Below the pieces are notes generated by a model. It worked only from the letters and a program-made list of their open reading frames with translations. It had not been told where the DNA came from and searched no databases. Positions 54,185 to 64,000 of a stretch of 64,000 bases of DNA are shown here, one piece after another. Location of the stretch: contig NC_092804.1 in assembly GCF_040954645.1 (NCBI RefSeq), positions 89,994,316 through 90,058,315 on the forward strand, written 5' to 3'. Within the stretch, counting starts at the first letter, position 1. Each line of letters opens with the position of its first letter. This DNA comes from Diabrotica undecimpunctata (Eukaryota > Arthropoda > Insecta > Coleoptera > Chrysomelidae). Made by a program: the position numbers and the translations under genes.

Positions 54185-55173
54185 GTGTTTTCTGATTAAA
54201 TAACGTAAGTTCATATTGATACATTCATACTTTTCATTAAACCGTTTAACGTAAATTTACCTTATATAGCAAATATAGAATTCTATATACCGCTCCGCGG
54301 ACTAGGCCCTTAAGGCAGATCGAAATGAAAGATCTACTCGCGAAATCCGAGCACTGAGGTCATGTGCGGCATGCATGGGCTTGGTGGCCGGACCCCTCTC
54401 GGGTGCTCAGCCGGCGAGGAGAACAAAATTTATTTTGCCAAATCGGCGGCTGAGTGACCGAGCACACACTCTTTTCCGGACATAGAGTCATCAGCTCAGG
54501 CTGATGGCTCTATGGTCGGAACACACGCTCTTTTTTCTTTTTTTAGGGACTCAAGTTCCGACGTAAAGCTAGAGTAAAATCAATTGAGTCAGTAAAGTAA
54601 ATAGGGAGAAAAGCCTAGATGTGGCTACCCCTACAGTTAGGTGGCATAACCACATTCACTAAAAACCGAGGATGTCCTATTACCCAGGGCATCTTAAGTA
54701 AATTTCAGATCATAAGCCTCCTCACGTAAGTCACACGATGAGGAGGGGTGGTGGAAAAGCCTGGGGGTCAGATAGGTACCACTTCGACTAGCGAGGTGTG
54801 ACCGGTTTGATCTTCGGACATGTGGATCCCATTCTTACATTGGTATACACATGTTCCTAGGGGCAGGGTTGATCACTGCGTGTGTGTGTGTGTGTCTTTT
54901 TAATACAATATTGAAAATGCATAAAATGTGCAAAACAAAAAAAAAAAGAAAATTGATATTTTCAAAAACAATTGTTAAATACGATTATTGTTTGCTTAAT
55001 GAAAAATTTTAAAATTGACGCTTACACAGGGAGCTATTCAAATAATCTTTTAAAAATAATTCAGACCATATGTTACTGGAAATATAACATTGGAGGATAT
55101 ATTTTATTGTAAATTATCTTTTAATACCTAATTTTTTCGTTAAGTGACTTGCTTTTACTAGTAGTATATACTT

Positions 55174-56077
55174 ACTGTGTGTTGCTAACATCTTCATTGC
55201 TGCAGCAACTCTTCCACTGAATATTTGTGCTGCGAATGAAACTTTCATTTTTTTTTTAATTTTTTACATGCGCTTCAGTGAGTTTATTGCACATTTTGTA
55301 ATCATTATCATGATCCTCCATTGTATATAATTTTGTGATATGATCCCAACTGGCTATTTGGTGACCATATCTCCATGAGAAAGAAACATTGTACTTAAAA
55401 AAGTTGTTCCTTATACATTTCAACATATGTGGAGGATCAAAAATAGGTACCACCTCTTGTTCATTTATTTCGAATCCAAATGATTTCTTATCTTTTTTGT
55501 CTGCAACATATTTTTGTTCTGTCTGTCTATATAGCTCTTTAATAGCAGCACAATTCGGTCCTCCTTGATCACACACAGTTGCCACCACTTTCAAATTAAT
55601 TTCTTGGGCTTTTGGCCATTTCATCAAATATTATTGTACAGTATTTATCAATATCCTGCATCTTATCTACACTCCCCTTCAATAAATCAAAAAATGTTTG
55701 ATTTATTCCAGTGGTAAAGGGTATTCTTCTTAATAACTGGACAAGAGTCCGTCTAGATGGTAATGCAAATACTTTTCGCAGTACTCTATATGCTTTTGGA
55801 CTTTGTTTCAAAAGCGATAAGGCAAAAATTTTATCGTCTAATGTAAAGCGTCTTCCTTTTGGTGAAAGTTTTTGTAATGTCAATTGACTTAGAATGAAAT
55901 GATATGATGTTGAATTTACATTGTGAAAACCAGGAAAATTTGCTAGGCTTTTTGCCATCTTTATTTGTTTCTTTATCATTACTTGTACGCTGGGCTATTT
56001 TATATAGTTTTTTAGATCTAGGGCTAGGTCTAGTTTTTTGATGCCAATGCATCTTAACAGACTTAATCTTGAATGTA
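55174..56077 (-). pseudogene. P/THAP9-type transposase exon: N-terminal half
   Basis: After an acceptor TGTTTTAG near 56078, the minus strand has a short coiled-coil-like lead-in with one TAG near 56000. Then come G-R-R-F-T-L-D-D-K-I-F-A-L-S-L and S-P-K-A-Y-R-V-L-R-K-V-F-x-L-P-S (near 55850-55750), the conserved N-terminal transposase block. I-I-F-D-E-M (catalytic Asp region, near 55625), a frame change, then V-C-D-Q-G-G-P-N and F-D-P-P-H-M-L-K-C (near 55430) follow. A poly-A slip near 55260 breaks the frame again before M-K-V-S-F-A-A-Q and the GTAAGT donor at 55173. Confidence 0.88.
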
Positions 56078-56218
56078 AATCTAAAACAATAACAACCATA
56101 AATTAATACAAGTTTTTAAATTGCAATAAGGAAGGGGAATTCAGGATAAAAAAGAGGAAAACAGATATAAAAAAATAATAGGAAAGACTAATGCCTGTAT
56201 TCATAGTTAAGTCTCAAG

Positions 56219-57729
56219 TGTCACCTCGGGGGAACAATTAAGGGTCTAACCACCTTCTGAAATCCCCGGGTGCTCTGTAGAGTGCTTCGGAATTAACGTC
56301 GAGAGCTCCTCTACTTTAAGTCCATTTTCGGGTTATGGACTTGTAAATATTTATCTTCGGTGTCTTGCCTTGAAAAAGGCAAGATATTTCTTACATGACA
56401 ATTTCTTCGTCGAAATAAAAACACCAAGTTAAGTTGAAACAATTCTCAGCCACAGAGTATGGAAAATAAATGCAGGAAGCAGAGCCCCGAGGGCACTAAG
56501 CTCTCGGAGAGCCCGTGAAGAACTGACCTGGCTGACCTGAAAATCGCCAATATTTATATGCGCTGTTCGAGCGATAAATAGTGATTTCCAGGTCAAGAGC
56601 CAATGAGAAAATTCGAGGCGGGACGATGCGCATCGAAATGCGTACTAGTCCACAGACTATGGCATTCGATGACATCCCCCCTCCTCAGGAGACTCTGCGG
56701 CTGGGAAAAAATATTTATTGATTAAAAAATACAAATGTGAAAATACACAAGAAAATATGCACAAAATACAAGTAAAATGATCAAAAAGAAATTCACACAA
56801 CACTGCACTACTTACAGGGAGAGATCGGTGGTGATAACGGCATCTCAAGCTCCTACAGGTCCATCCTCGGTCAGTGTGCCAACTCCTCCAACGGACTCGT
56901 CTTCTTCTCGGTCGTCCGGATCCCATCTGCCATATGAAACGGGGTTTCGTAGAGTACCAGTGTGCCGAAGCCTACGTGGTCGTCCAACCACTTTCGGTAG
57001 GGGGGCGATGACTGAATCTACTCCGGGACTTCCATCGGCATCTGGGGCTTCTAACTTCGAATAAGCCTAGCTCGTCAAAGGTGTCTGCACGTCGAAGGCG
57101 TCAGGTCTGCAGAAGGCCTCGATGTCGGAGTGTTAGAGTATTGCTTTCTAACACTACGTGGTTCTCCCCATTCTTCTATTGACTTCAACCTATGTTGAAG
57201 TCAATGGTGTGTTGCCTTCTGTGAATTCGAGCTGGGTCGTGGGTTCGGATTTTAACCACGTTGTCGGGTGCCATGTCACCTCGGGGGAACAATTAAGGGT
57301 CTAACCACCTTCTGAAATCCCCGGGTGCTCTGTAGAGTGCTTCGGAATTAACGTCGAGAGCTCCTCTACTTTAGGTCCATTTTCGGGTTATGGACTTGTA
57401 AATATTTATCTTCGGAGTCTTGCCTTGAAAAAGGCAAGATATTTCTTACATGACAATTTCTTCGTCGAAATAAAAACACTAAGTTAAGTTGAAACAATTC
57501 TCAGCCACAGAGTATGGAAAATAAATGCAGGAAGCAGAGCCCCGAGAGCACTAAGCTCTCGGAGAGCCCGTGAAGAACTGACCTGGCTGACCTGAAAATC
57601 GCCAATATTTATATGCGCTGTTCGAGTGATAAATAGGGATTTCCAGGTCAAGAGCCAATGAGAAAATTCGAGGCGGGACGATGCGCATCGAAATGCGTAC
57701 TAGTCCGCAGACTATGGCATTCGATGATA
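56219..57729 (-). mobile_element. LTR retrotransposon without protein genes (TRIM-like), 1.5 kb
   Basis: Two 456-bp LTRs (56219-56674 and 57274-57729) start TGTCACCTCGGGG and end CGATGACA / CGATGATA; the direct repeat CAAG flanks them (56215-56218 and 57730-57733). The right LTR is adjoined by TGGCACCCGACAACGTGG on minus, shaped like a tRNA 3'-end primer site. The left LTR is adjoined by GGAGGGGGGA on minus, a polypurine tract. That orients the element on minus. The ~600-bp interior has only short frames without family features, so it must depend on another element's enzymes. Confidence 0.85.
57274..57729 (-). repeat. 5' LTR of the TRIM-like element
   Basis: 456 bp, partner of 56219-56674. 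I noticed fewer than ten differences, so the insertion looks young. Confidence 0.85.
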
Positions 57730-57942
57730 CAAGAACTCATCAAATCACAAGACCAACCTTAAATAAAATTTGTGTTTAGTTTACACACAAATTTTATTCA
57801 AGGTCAGTCTTGAGACTTGACTAGGTCTTAAGACATGACTAAAAATATGGGCAATAGACTGTAAATTGAAATAAAAGACGAAAAAGCCTAAAAATCACTA
57901 ACCTTTTATACTTTTTGGTGTATGACAAGGTGTGAAAACAAC

Positions 57943-58018
57943 ACCAGAAACAGGTGTCTGGCATAACATTGGTTCCTCTTCATCCACAATCATCTCAGTA
58001 GCAGAGGTTGTGGGTTCT
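57943..58018 (-). pseudogene. Candidate linker exon of the lineage E transposase
   Basis: Bounded on minus by TATTTTGTAG and GTTAGT. Reads an acidic/proline-threonine segment (V-D-E-E-E-P...C-H-T-P-K-S-I-K) whose donor phase fits the next exon at 56077. This is the kind of linker that joins THAP and transposase domains. Confidence 0.55.
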
Positions 58019-58652
58019 ACAAAATAAATATTTTATTACAAAAGGTCCTATTACAATCATACTTGAGGCAAATTTAGATTAAAATCTTTATCAGATGAAG
58101 GCATTTAAAATTCTATACATTAACAAATGAGATTATTTACTACTAAACATATTACATGGCTGCATTGTCAACTTTGACCAGGCTACATACATTAATGCCC
58201 ATTTGCACAAATTTCTGTTAAAATGTAACAACCCCTTTAACTGATAGTTTTACATGTTATTTGATTGTGTTTGGTAAGTAGTAGTTATTTTGGCAAAAGT
58301 CCAAATTAATATTTTAAGCAAAATAAGTTTAATATTTATTTATTAACTGAGTTTTCCCCATTGTATAGAAAATATTAGAGTACATATATAATAAAAAAAT
58401 GTAAAAACAAGGTCAAATATAAATATAGAAAAAATTACAATTAAGGATAATAGTATAATGGACACCAAGTTTTTCCTCTCAATAAATGGACCTTGTGATT
58501 TTTGCAAAAATGTTTATGATATGTACACAGTGGTAAATGTAATGGACTAAAAAAAATTTCAAACTCACTTAAAATGCAGTTTATATTTGTATTATATTTT
58601 TGAATAATACTAACATTTTTATTAACACTAAAAGTTAAGTAACTTACATCTT

Positions 58653-58803
58653 GTAGGAGTAATAGTTGTGAATCGGAAACTTCTTCATTTTCCTCTATAA
58701 TTTCCACATTTTCATTTAAATTGAATATATCTGAAAAAGGAGCCGTTTGTTTCTTTAAAGAATCTTCTGACTCCCTAGCCTCAATTCCAGATCCTCGAAG
58801 GTA
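58653..58803 (-). pseudogene. Possible upstream exon of the lineage E gene
   Basis: An open minus frame, Glu/Ser-rich, ending L-L-L-L-Q-D at a good GTAAGT donor. Its phase does not join cleanly to the exon at 58018, so it is only a candidate. It is cut by the inverted-repeat element at 58804. Confidence 0.35.
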
Positions 58804-59529
58804 AAGGTTAGTAGATGTTAAGTAGGTTCGTAGGTTGTCTCGTAACTATAGACCAATCAAATGCTCGCTTTTTAAAGGCGGGAATACGTCACCCATACGA
58901 CACTTTTAAAATTGCCATAAGCTTCAATGCTAATAAAAGGTTCAAAAACTTAGGTTTTGCAATATATTTTGGGATTTTCTTGGGTATAGGGATGTTAAGT
59001 GGTTCTTATGTTAGTAATTATATCAATTTTTTTTAAAATCAATAGTCTGATGACAAAAAATAGAATTGATTATATTGATAATATTGTGTGTTTTAAATGG
59101 AGATAACAGTTTATTTCGCACAAAAGCCCAAAAAAACAGTAGAAAAAGTTCAAAAGCAAAAATACTAAATATGTAGGAACTTACTTATTATGTTTTTCCT
59201 GGAATTTGCAGCATTCTTATCATATCTAGTGGTAGGCAAAATAAAACAAATAGGTAATATAAATAATTTATTATTAGATTAAAATACAAAAAATGATTAG
59301 TCCTTCAAGCACAAATCTTCAGGCTATATATACTTATTTCATCTAAAAAATATATCATTATTATAAAGTACAAAACTACATATAATTGTTAGACAAACCT
59401 TGATATCACGGCTACGAAAACACACTTCACAAGTGTTTATGTACACAAATAACTAAATAATAAGTCTATAAATAATATTGTTCTTATACCTATACTTAAA
59501 AATAAAAACTAAACAAATATCGGCTATTG

Positions 59530-61023
59530 GAATAAACCCAGACAGAAAATTCTGGTCCTCCAGGTTGGGGGTTGTGCTATGGACCAGCGATCCATACACG
59601 GAAAAATACACTGCTACGAAACGAATACTATTGCCTCGGAATAGGACAGATTATCAGGACAAACGACGTAAGCTACGAATAAAGGACACTCTATTAGGGA
59701 CATGGAACGTACTAAGTTGGTATCGACCTGGAATTTCCACAAGAGCAATTAAACAGCTAGAAGAACTACAATACGATGTGACTGCAATCCAAGAAGTCAG
59801 ATGGACTGGGTCTGGGACAATCCAAATGGAGAAGTCAATAGTGTTATGGTCTGGACATGAAACACGTCATGAAAGAGGGTGTATGCACCAACCGAAGAAG
59901 CAGCAGAGGAAGAGAAGGAAGAATTCTATGACTCCCTAACCCGATTATACACGGAAGCCCCAAAACATGATATCAAAATAATATTAGGGGACTTAAACGC
60001 AAAAATAGGCAAAGAAGAACACATAAGGCCGGTAGCTGGAAATCAGAGTCTACATGACATTACCAATGACAATGGTTCAGGGCTGATTGAGTTTGCAGCA
60101 GGGTGCAACATGATTATCAAAAGCACCCAATTTGCCAGGAAAAACATATATAAGGTAACATGGAGATCAAATGATGGAAGAACGAGGAACCAAATTGATC
60201 ACGTATTAATTGATGGGAGGCATTCCAGTAGTATAATAGACGTAAGAACTAGACGGGGACCAGATAGTGATACAGACCATTTCCTAGTAAAGGCCAAGCT
60301 CAGAACTAGAATCTCAACACAAACAACAGACAAACAGATGAAGATCGAAAGATGGAATGTGTCTAAATTGGAAGAAGAAGAGGGAAAGAGACAATACCAA
60401 CTAGAATTGAGAAACAGATTCCAGGTGTTGGAAACGAAAGAAACTGAAAGAGAAAATATAGACCAGAAATGGCACTCCATTAAAACGATCATTACAGAAA
60501 CAGCAGAGAAGTGTATAGGTCGGAAGAGAAAAGCAAAAAGAAATAAATGGTTTGATGAAGAATGCGAGGATACCTTAAAAGAAGCAAACAAAAGAAGAAT
60601 CGACTACCTAGCAAACCCGACGGATGAAAAGCGTGAACAATACAATAGAGAGAGAGTCTTAGCCAGAAGAACAGTAAGGAGAAAAAACATTTACAACAAC
60701 AAATTGAAAAAGTAGAACGTGAACACAGAAGCAAGCAAAATAAAAAATTCTACAAAGAAGTAAGACAACATAAGAAAGGTGCGTATATAAGAACACCGAA
60801 CTTTGTGAGAGATAAAAATGAGCAAATGATTACAGCTGAAAATAAAATAATCGAAAGATGGGCTGAATACTTTGAAAGTCTTCTAAATGTCCAGGTAGAC
60901 GCGGATGGAAATAAAGCAAATTGTGAGTACCAAACGGCCTAGATAGAAGTACCCCCGCCAAGCCTGGAAGAAATTATCACGGCGATAGAAACCCTAAAAA
61001 ATGACAAATCCCCGGGACTAGAC
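59530..61023 (+). pseudogene. RTE endonuclease and linker
   Basis: Opens in one frame with G-T-W-N-V-L-S-W (near 59700) and I-Q-E-V-R-W-T-G (near 59790). It changes frame near 59880 to Y-A-P-T-E-E-A, then L-G-D-L-N-A-K-I-G (near 59980), N-Q-I-D-H-V-L-I (near 60190), D-T-D-H-F-L-V-K-A-K (near 60270) and a basic linker. A TAG at about 60714 and another near 60940 lie in the continuation (K-N-D-K-S-P-G-L-D near 61000). The endonuclease residues look intact while the frame is not. Confidence 0.87.
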
Positions 61024-61034
61024 AATATTGATGT

Positions 61035-61527
61035 CATCATCATCATATAACGGGGGTCCTACGGCGATTGCCGCTTCCCGCATTTCAGCCTCCATCTTTT
61101 CCTATCTCTCCAATCTCCCTCTTCTAAGCCTCTAGATTGCATTGTTTTTGTAATTTCTCTTCTCCAGGAATTTGGTGGTCTTCCCCTTTTCCTTCTTTCT
61201 GGCGGAACATACATTAAGGCTTTCTTTGGCCACCGCTCCTCCTCCATTCTCATCACGTGACCATACCATTGTAATTGCCTTCCTTGTATTCTATCTGAAA
61301 GAGTATCTCTAATTCCTGTACGGTTTCGTATTTCCTCATTCCTGATTCTTTCCATTTTCGATACTCGACATGACCTTCTAAGATAATCCATTTCCACAAC
61401 ATCTACTTTATCTCGTTCATTCTTTGTCATCGTCCAACATTCGGCACCATATGTGGTAATTGGTTCTACAATTGCTCTGTATACGCGAAGTTTGGTATGC
61501 ATCTTTATTTTATTAGACCACAATATC
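61035..61527 (-). mobile_element. 5'-truncated RTE copy nested in the RTE LINE
   Basis: The 11-bp duplication AATATTGATGT (61024-61034 and 61528-61538) brackets 493 bp of minus-strand LINE 3' end. The tail is (ATG)n at 61035-61049. It encodes the C-terminal RT tail: T-Y-G-A-E-C-W-T-M-T, Y-G-H-V-M-R-M and R-R-K-R-G-R-P-P. It differs in sequence from the host RTE, so it belongs to a related but distinct subfamily. Confidence 0.9.
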
Positions 61528-61529
61528 AA
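61059..61529 (-). pseudogene. RTE C-terminal fragment (thumb and tail)
   Basis: About 155 codons with no stop. The fragment starts in the thumb after the RT catalytic motifs, so it never had activity here. The Trp-Tyr-Gly-His block and basic R-x-R-G-R-P-P stretch are conserved in insect RTE ORF ends. Confidence 0.85.
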
Positions 61530-61539
61530 TATTGATGTA

Positions 61540-62982
61540 GAACTGATTAAAAAAGGAGGGCATGAACTTAGAACTAAAATACACCAATTAATGAAATAAG
61601 CCTAGGAACAAGAAATAATGCCAAAAGAATGGAGTGGCTGTATTATCGTGCCAATACATAAAAAAGGCAGAAAGGATACATGTGGCAACTACAGGGGAAT
61701 CGGTACTACATATAAGATATTAGCTTCAGTTGTACTAAAACGATTACAGTCATATACAGAGGAAATTATTGGCAATTACCAATGCGGCTTTAGGCCTGGA
61801 AGATCAACAATCGACCAAATATTTACTATCAGACAAATGCTAGAAAAGTATTGGGAATATAATAAAGAAGTACACCAGATCTTCATAGATTTCAAACAAA
61901 CATATGATTCCATAGATCGCTTAAAACTGTGGAGTGCAATGATGGAGTTAGGCGTACCAAAGAAGCTGACCATGATTGCGCGAATGTGTGTCAACAATTC
62001 CTTTGCACAAATTAGAATAGGAGGCAAAACTTCAAAGGCTTTTGGCATAAGCACCGGACTCAGACAGGGAGACCCGCTGTCCCCATTACTATTTAACCTA
62101 GCATTGGAATATGCAATGCGAAAAATCTATACCAGAGTCAAACCAGACATAACTGCCAGAGGAGCAAAGATTATTCTCGCATTTGCAGATGATGTAGATG
62201 CAGTAGCACAGACAACACTGGAAGTTAAGGATATAGTATCGAACTTTGAAGAAGCAACACTAAGCGTAGGCCTGAAAATAAACGAAGAAAAAACTAAATA
62301 CATGGTCGTATCAAAAAAGGAACGACAGCGAATAAGACAAAACATTACCATAAACGATCATAATTTTGAGGTGGTCAAAGAATTCAAATACCTAGGAGCA
62401 ACAATTACCAGTGAAAACACAGGAGAACGGGAGGTTGAAATACGAATACTGGCGGGGAATAAATCATTCTTTGCCATTCAACATCTAATGAGGTCAAAGC
62501 TTCTCTCAAGGCGTGCCAAAATCCAAATGTACAAAACCATAATACGACCAGCAGTGACATATGGAAGTGAAACATGGACATTGAGAAAGAAAGAAATCAA
62601 TAAGCTATTAGTATGGGAACGGAAAATCCTGCGAATTATATATGGTCCTTGCAGGGACAGCGTGACAAATGAATGGAGGAGCAGATACAACAATGAAATA
62701 GAGACTCTCTTCGGGAAAGGAAACATCGTAAGATACATAAAAGCCAATAGATTAAGATGGGAAGGCCACGTGGTACGGAGTGATGACGACAGACTGATTA
62801 GCAATGTGTTTTGGGAAAGACCAGATGGTAGAAGATCGACAGGAAGGCCTAGAAAAAGGTGGAAAGACGCAGTCAGGGAAGACCTGGAGAAGATGGAAGT
62901 AAGGCCATGGGAAATAATAGCACAGGATCGGAATCAATGGAAGGCAATAGTAAACGCGGCAAAAGCTCACGAAGAGTTGTAA
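61540..62982 (+). pseudogene. RTE reverse transcriptase (long open frame)
   Basis: Continues the LINE after the nested insert. A 454-codon frame from 61618 reads P-K-E-W-S-G-C-I-I-V-P-I-H-K-K-G, N-Y-R-G-I, C-G-F-R-P-G-R-S-T (near 61790), I-F-I-D-F-K-Q-T-Y-D-S-I (near 61885), G-L-R-Q-G-D-P-L-S-P (near 62065), L-A-F-A-D-D-V-D (near 62180) and F-K-Y-L-G-A (near 62385), then the W-E-G-H-V-V-R block and the A-K-A-H-E-E-L end. All RT motifs are present, with F-A-D-D in motif C. The Thr in K-Q-T-Y-D replaces the usual Ala. It is severed from its endonuclease by stops and the nested copy. Confidence 0.9.
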
Positions 62983-63188
62983 AAGCCAATGATGATGATG
63001 ATGATGAATAACTAAACAAATAAACGAACTAATGATCAACAACAAACGTGAACTTAAACTCAGACGTGCAGACAACTGTCCATCAACTGTCAAATTTGAC
63101 TTTGTCGTATGAGTGACGTAAGCATTCTGCCTTCCTCTCGCTTCGCCCACATAGTTACGACACAACCTACTTAACATCTACTAACCTT

Positions 63189-63430
63189 GGGCACAACTAT
63201 TCTATATAAAACAATAAGAAATGTCAACCATGAATCCCCACGCCAACGTCACACTCTTCTTCTTCTTCTTTTGTTTCTATGGCTTTCACGTCATGGTGAT
63301 ACGCCAGCTCAATTTGCTGGTGACCCCGATAAAGTCTGGCTCTAAACCAACTCGATCGAGGTCACTTACTTGTGCATGTGCCAAATAATTTTGTAGGAAA
63401 AAAAAATCATTAATAGTTAATTAATAGATT
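63189..63430. other. Short flank with (TTC)n
   Basis: CTTCTTCTTCTTC near 63257-63270; no gene seen. Confidence 0.6.
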
Positions 63431-63742
63431 ATGTTAGTAAATACGGTAAACACTTGGAAAACTTTAATTAGCAAAAAATCGTATCAGTATTACAGAGTAC
63501 AAAATATTTTTCCTAATAAGACATGGTTTCAAAACTTTTCATATAAAGATAAGAGACACATTACAACTATTATAAGAATGCGGACCGGTCATTGTTTAAC
63601 AAGTCAACATCTTTTCAAACTGAATTTGGTGGACAACCCTTACTGTGAATGTGGCCTAATAGAGAACCTAAATCATATATTTTTTGAATGCCCGATAAGG
63701 TCATTCCGAGTTTTGACCTATACACAAAATTCATTTACATGA
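63431..63742 (+). pseudogene. LINE ORF2 C-terminal zinc-finger fragment
   Basis: Reads M-R-T-G-H-C-L-T, C-E-C-G-L-I-E-N-L-N-H-I-F-F-E-C: the Cys-x-Cys...His...Cys finger found at the C-terminus of R1/I/Jockey-type ORF2 proteins. Preceded by about 45 residues of less certain origin. No RT upstream, so it is a 5'-truncated or broken copy. Confidence 0.65.
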
Positions 63743-64000
63743 ATTATAATTCACCAATTACTATATTATATTCTATATTAAATAAACTTACTGAAGAATC
63801 AGTCAGCATTTTGATAAAATTCCTTTTAATTAATAAATTAAATTTGTAATCGACAATGCTCAATACTTTTTGTAGTATTTACGGTAATTACTTACATTAG
63901 TGAGGATAGTCGGATTTGTCTGAAATTTGGACAGTGGATTATGTTTTATTTTTTATTCACTTTTCAATCTATACATTTTTTTACGCTGAGCTATAGTTTT
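63743..64000. other. Window end, no feature
   Basis: AT-rich, no frame or repeat I can support. Confidence 0.5.

Larger units (their letters stand above)
48619..54894 (+). mobile_element. Jockey-clade LINE, full length, 13-bp target duplication
   Basis: The duplication TCTTTTTAATACA is perfect at 48606-48618 and 54895-54907. The 6276-bp element has a GC-richer 5' UTR (48619-49128), ORF1, ORF2 and a ~1-kb 3' UTR ending in a (GT)n tail (54878-54894). Base composition contrasts sharply with the AT-rich host. It is the most complete LINE here; ORF2 has one in-frame stop. It sits in an intron of the P-like transposase, in the opposite orientation. Confidence 0.95.
56193..57855. mobile_element. 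Fold-back MITE interrupted by an LTR element
   Basis: Excluding 56219-57733, the flanks form a diverged palindrome: GCCTGTATTCATAGTTAAGTCTC on the left is echoed, inverted, near 57815-57855. The centre CCTTAAATAAAATTTGTGT / ACACAAATTTTATTCAAGG (57768-57806) pairs almost perfectly. It lies in an intron of the lineage E transposase. Confidence 0.65.
46955..58018 (-). pseudogene. P/THAP9-type transposase gene, multi-exon, broken (lineage E)
   Basis: Minus-strand exons, 5' to 3': about 58018-57943 (acidic, ends S-I-K with a GTTAGT donor), 56077-55174 (transposase N-terminal half), about 48445-47555 (C-terminal half) and perhaps 47142-46955 (C-terminus). The first main intron holds an LTR element and a MITE; the second holds a complete Jockey LINE. 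P and THAP9 transposases cut and paste DNA through an RNase H-like core with a GTP-binding insertion. At least one stop and three frame changes make it non-functional. A THAP exon for it was not found upstream. Confidence 0.85.
59520..63009 (+). mobile_element. RTE LINE, near full length, 13-bp target duplication
   Basis: AACTAAACAAATA is perfect at 59507-59519 and 63010-63022. The element is about 2.99 kb after removing the nested 493-bp insert and its duplication, the usual RTE length, and its 3' tail is (ATG)n (62988-63008) directly after the stop at 62982. Endonuclease and RT are present. Frames are broken in the endonuclease and in the linker. Confidence 0.93.
58804..63188. mobile_element. 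Inverted-repeat DNA element carrying nested LINEs
   Basis: The ends AAGGTTAGTAGATGTTAAGTAGGTT (58804) and their inverse (ending 63188) match for about 37-43 bases with one indel; an internal ACGTCAC(C/T)CATACGACA block is mirrored as well (58885-58901 and 63102-63118). Removing the RTE LINE leaves about 880 bp of AT-rich, non-coding DNA, so it is probably a non-autonomous element. No flanking duplication is visible (CGAAGGTA / GGGCACAA), and the superfamily is unknown. Confidence 0.7.

Noticed and set aside
56657..57064. Overlapping frames on both strands inside the TRIM-like element
   Set aside because: Arg/Ser-rich and antisense to each other; no gag or pol motif.
58815..59036. 73-residue plus frame near the inverted-repeat element
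   Set aside because: Begins inside the terminal inverted repeat and has no family features.
1..64000. tRNA or rRNA genes, defence island or other cellular system
   Set aside because: None recognisable by eye; the tRNA-like match at 7770 is a retrotransposon primer site. tRNAscan-SE and a protein-domain search would confirm.

Overview
This window looks like repeat-dense, AT-rich insect nuclear DNA. I infer an insect, probably a beetle or another species with a large TE-rich genome; the beetle part is a guess from TE flavour. I found no rRNA or tRNA gene, no bacterial operon, and no host gene I can defend. Almost everything recognisable is a transposable element (TE), and many are nested, so exact insertion boundaries (terminal repeats plus target-site duplications, TSDs) can be read.

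Layout. 1-8.1 kb: a composite inverted-repeat DNA element carrying a captured LINE fragment. It is split by a minus-strand Ty1/copia element (402-7985, 5-bp TSD), which is itself split by a minus-strand CR1-group LINE (3201-6319). 8.2-13.7 kb: small retroposon and MITE debris, tandem duplications, a decayed P-superfamily element with THAP domain (9753-11806) and a 1.1-kb fold-back palindrome holding a solo LTR. 13.8-20.7 kb: a second P-like element (13782-17095), a third THAP exon (17622) and a pogo-like element (17964-20661). 20.8-23.4 kb: a piggyBac between two TTAA sites, apparently inactivated by one frameshift. 23.4-29.2 kb: mostly non-coding AT-rich DNA, a second copy of the composite element, a short P-like element with a THAP exon, and a decayed DDE transposase.

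29.3-36.7 kb: a Bel/Pao retrotransposon with two 828-bp LTRs. 36.8-39.8 kb: a minus-strand RTE-like LINE with a 12-bp TSD. Bel and RTE both sit in the same older LINE reading frame, which is therefore in three pieces. 39.9-41.8 kb: two Penelope-like 3' ends head to head. 41.9-47.0 kb: a second copia copy with a P-like MITE inside its LTR. 47-58 kb: exons of a minus-strand P/THAP9-type transposase. Its introns hold a full-length Jockey LINE (48619-54894, 13-bp TSD) and a 1.5-kb LTR element without protein genes (56219-57729). 58.8-63.2 kb: an inverted-repeat element containing an RTE LINE (59520-63009), which contains a 5'-truncated RTE copy (61035-61527). The last 0.8 kb holds one LINE C-terminal fragment.

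The genes do not form a pathway; they are independent, mostly dead parasites. The unifying theme is the P-element superfamily: at least five distinguishable THAP/P-type lineages occur here, from terminal-repeat MITEs with only a THAP exon to a multi-exon transposase. I found no convincing undescribed cellular system.
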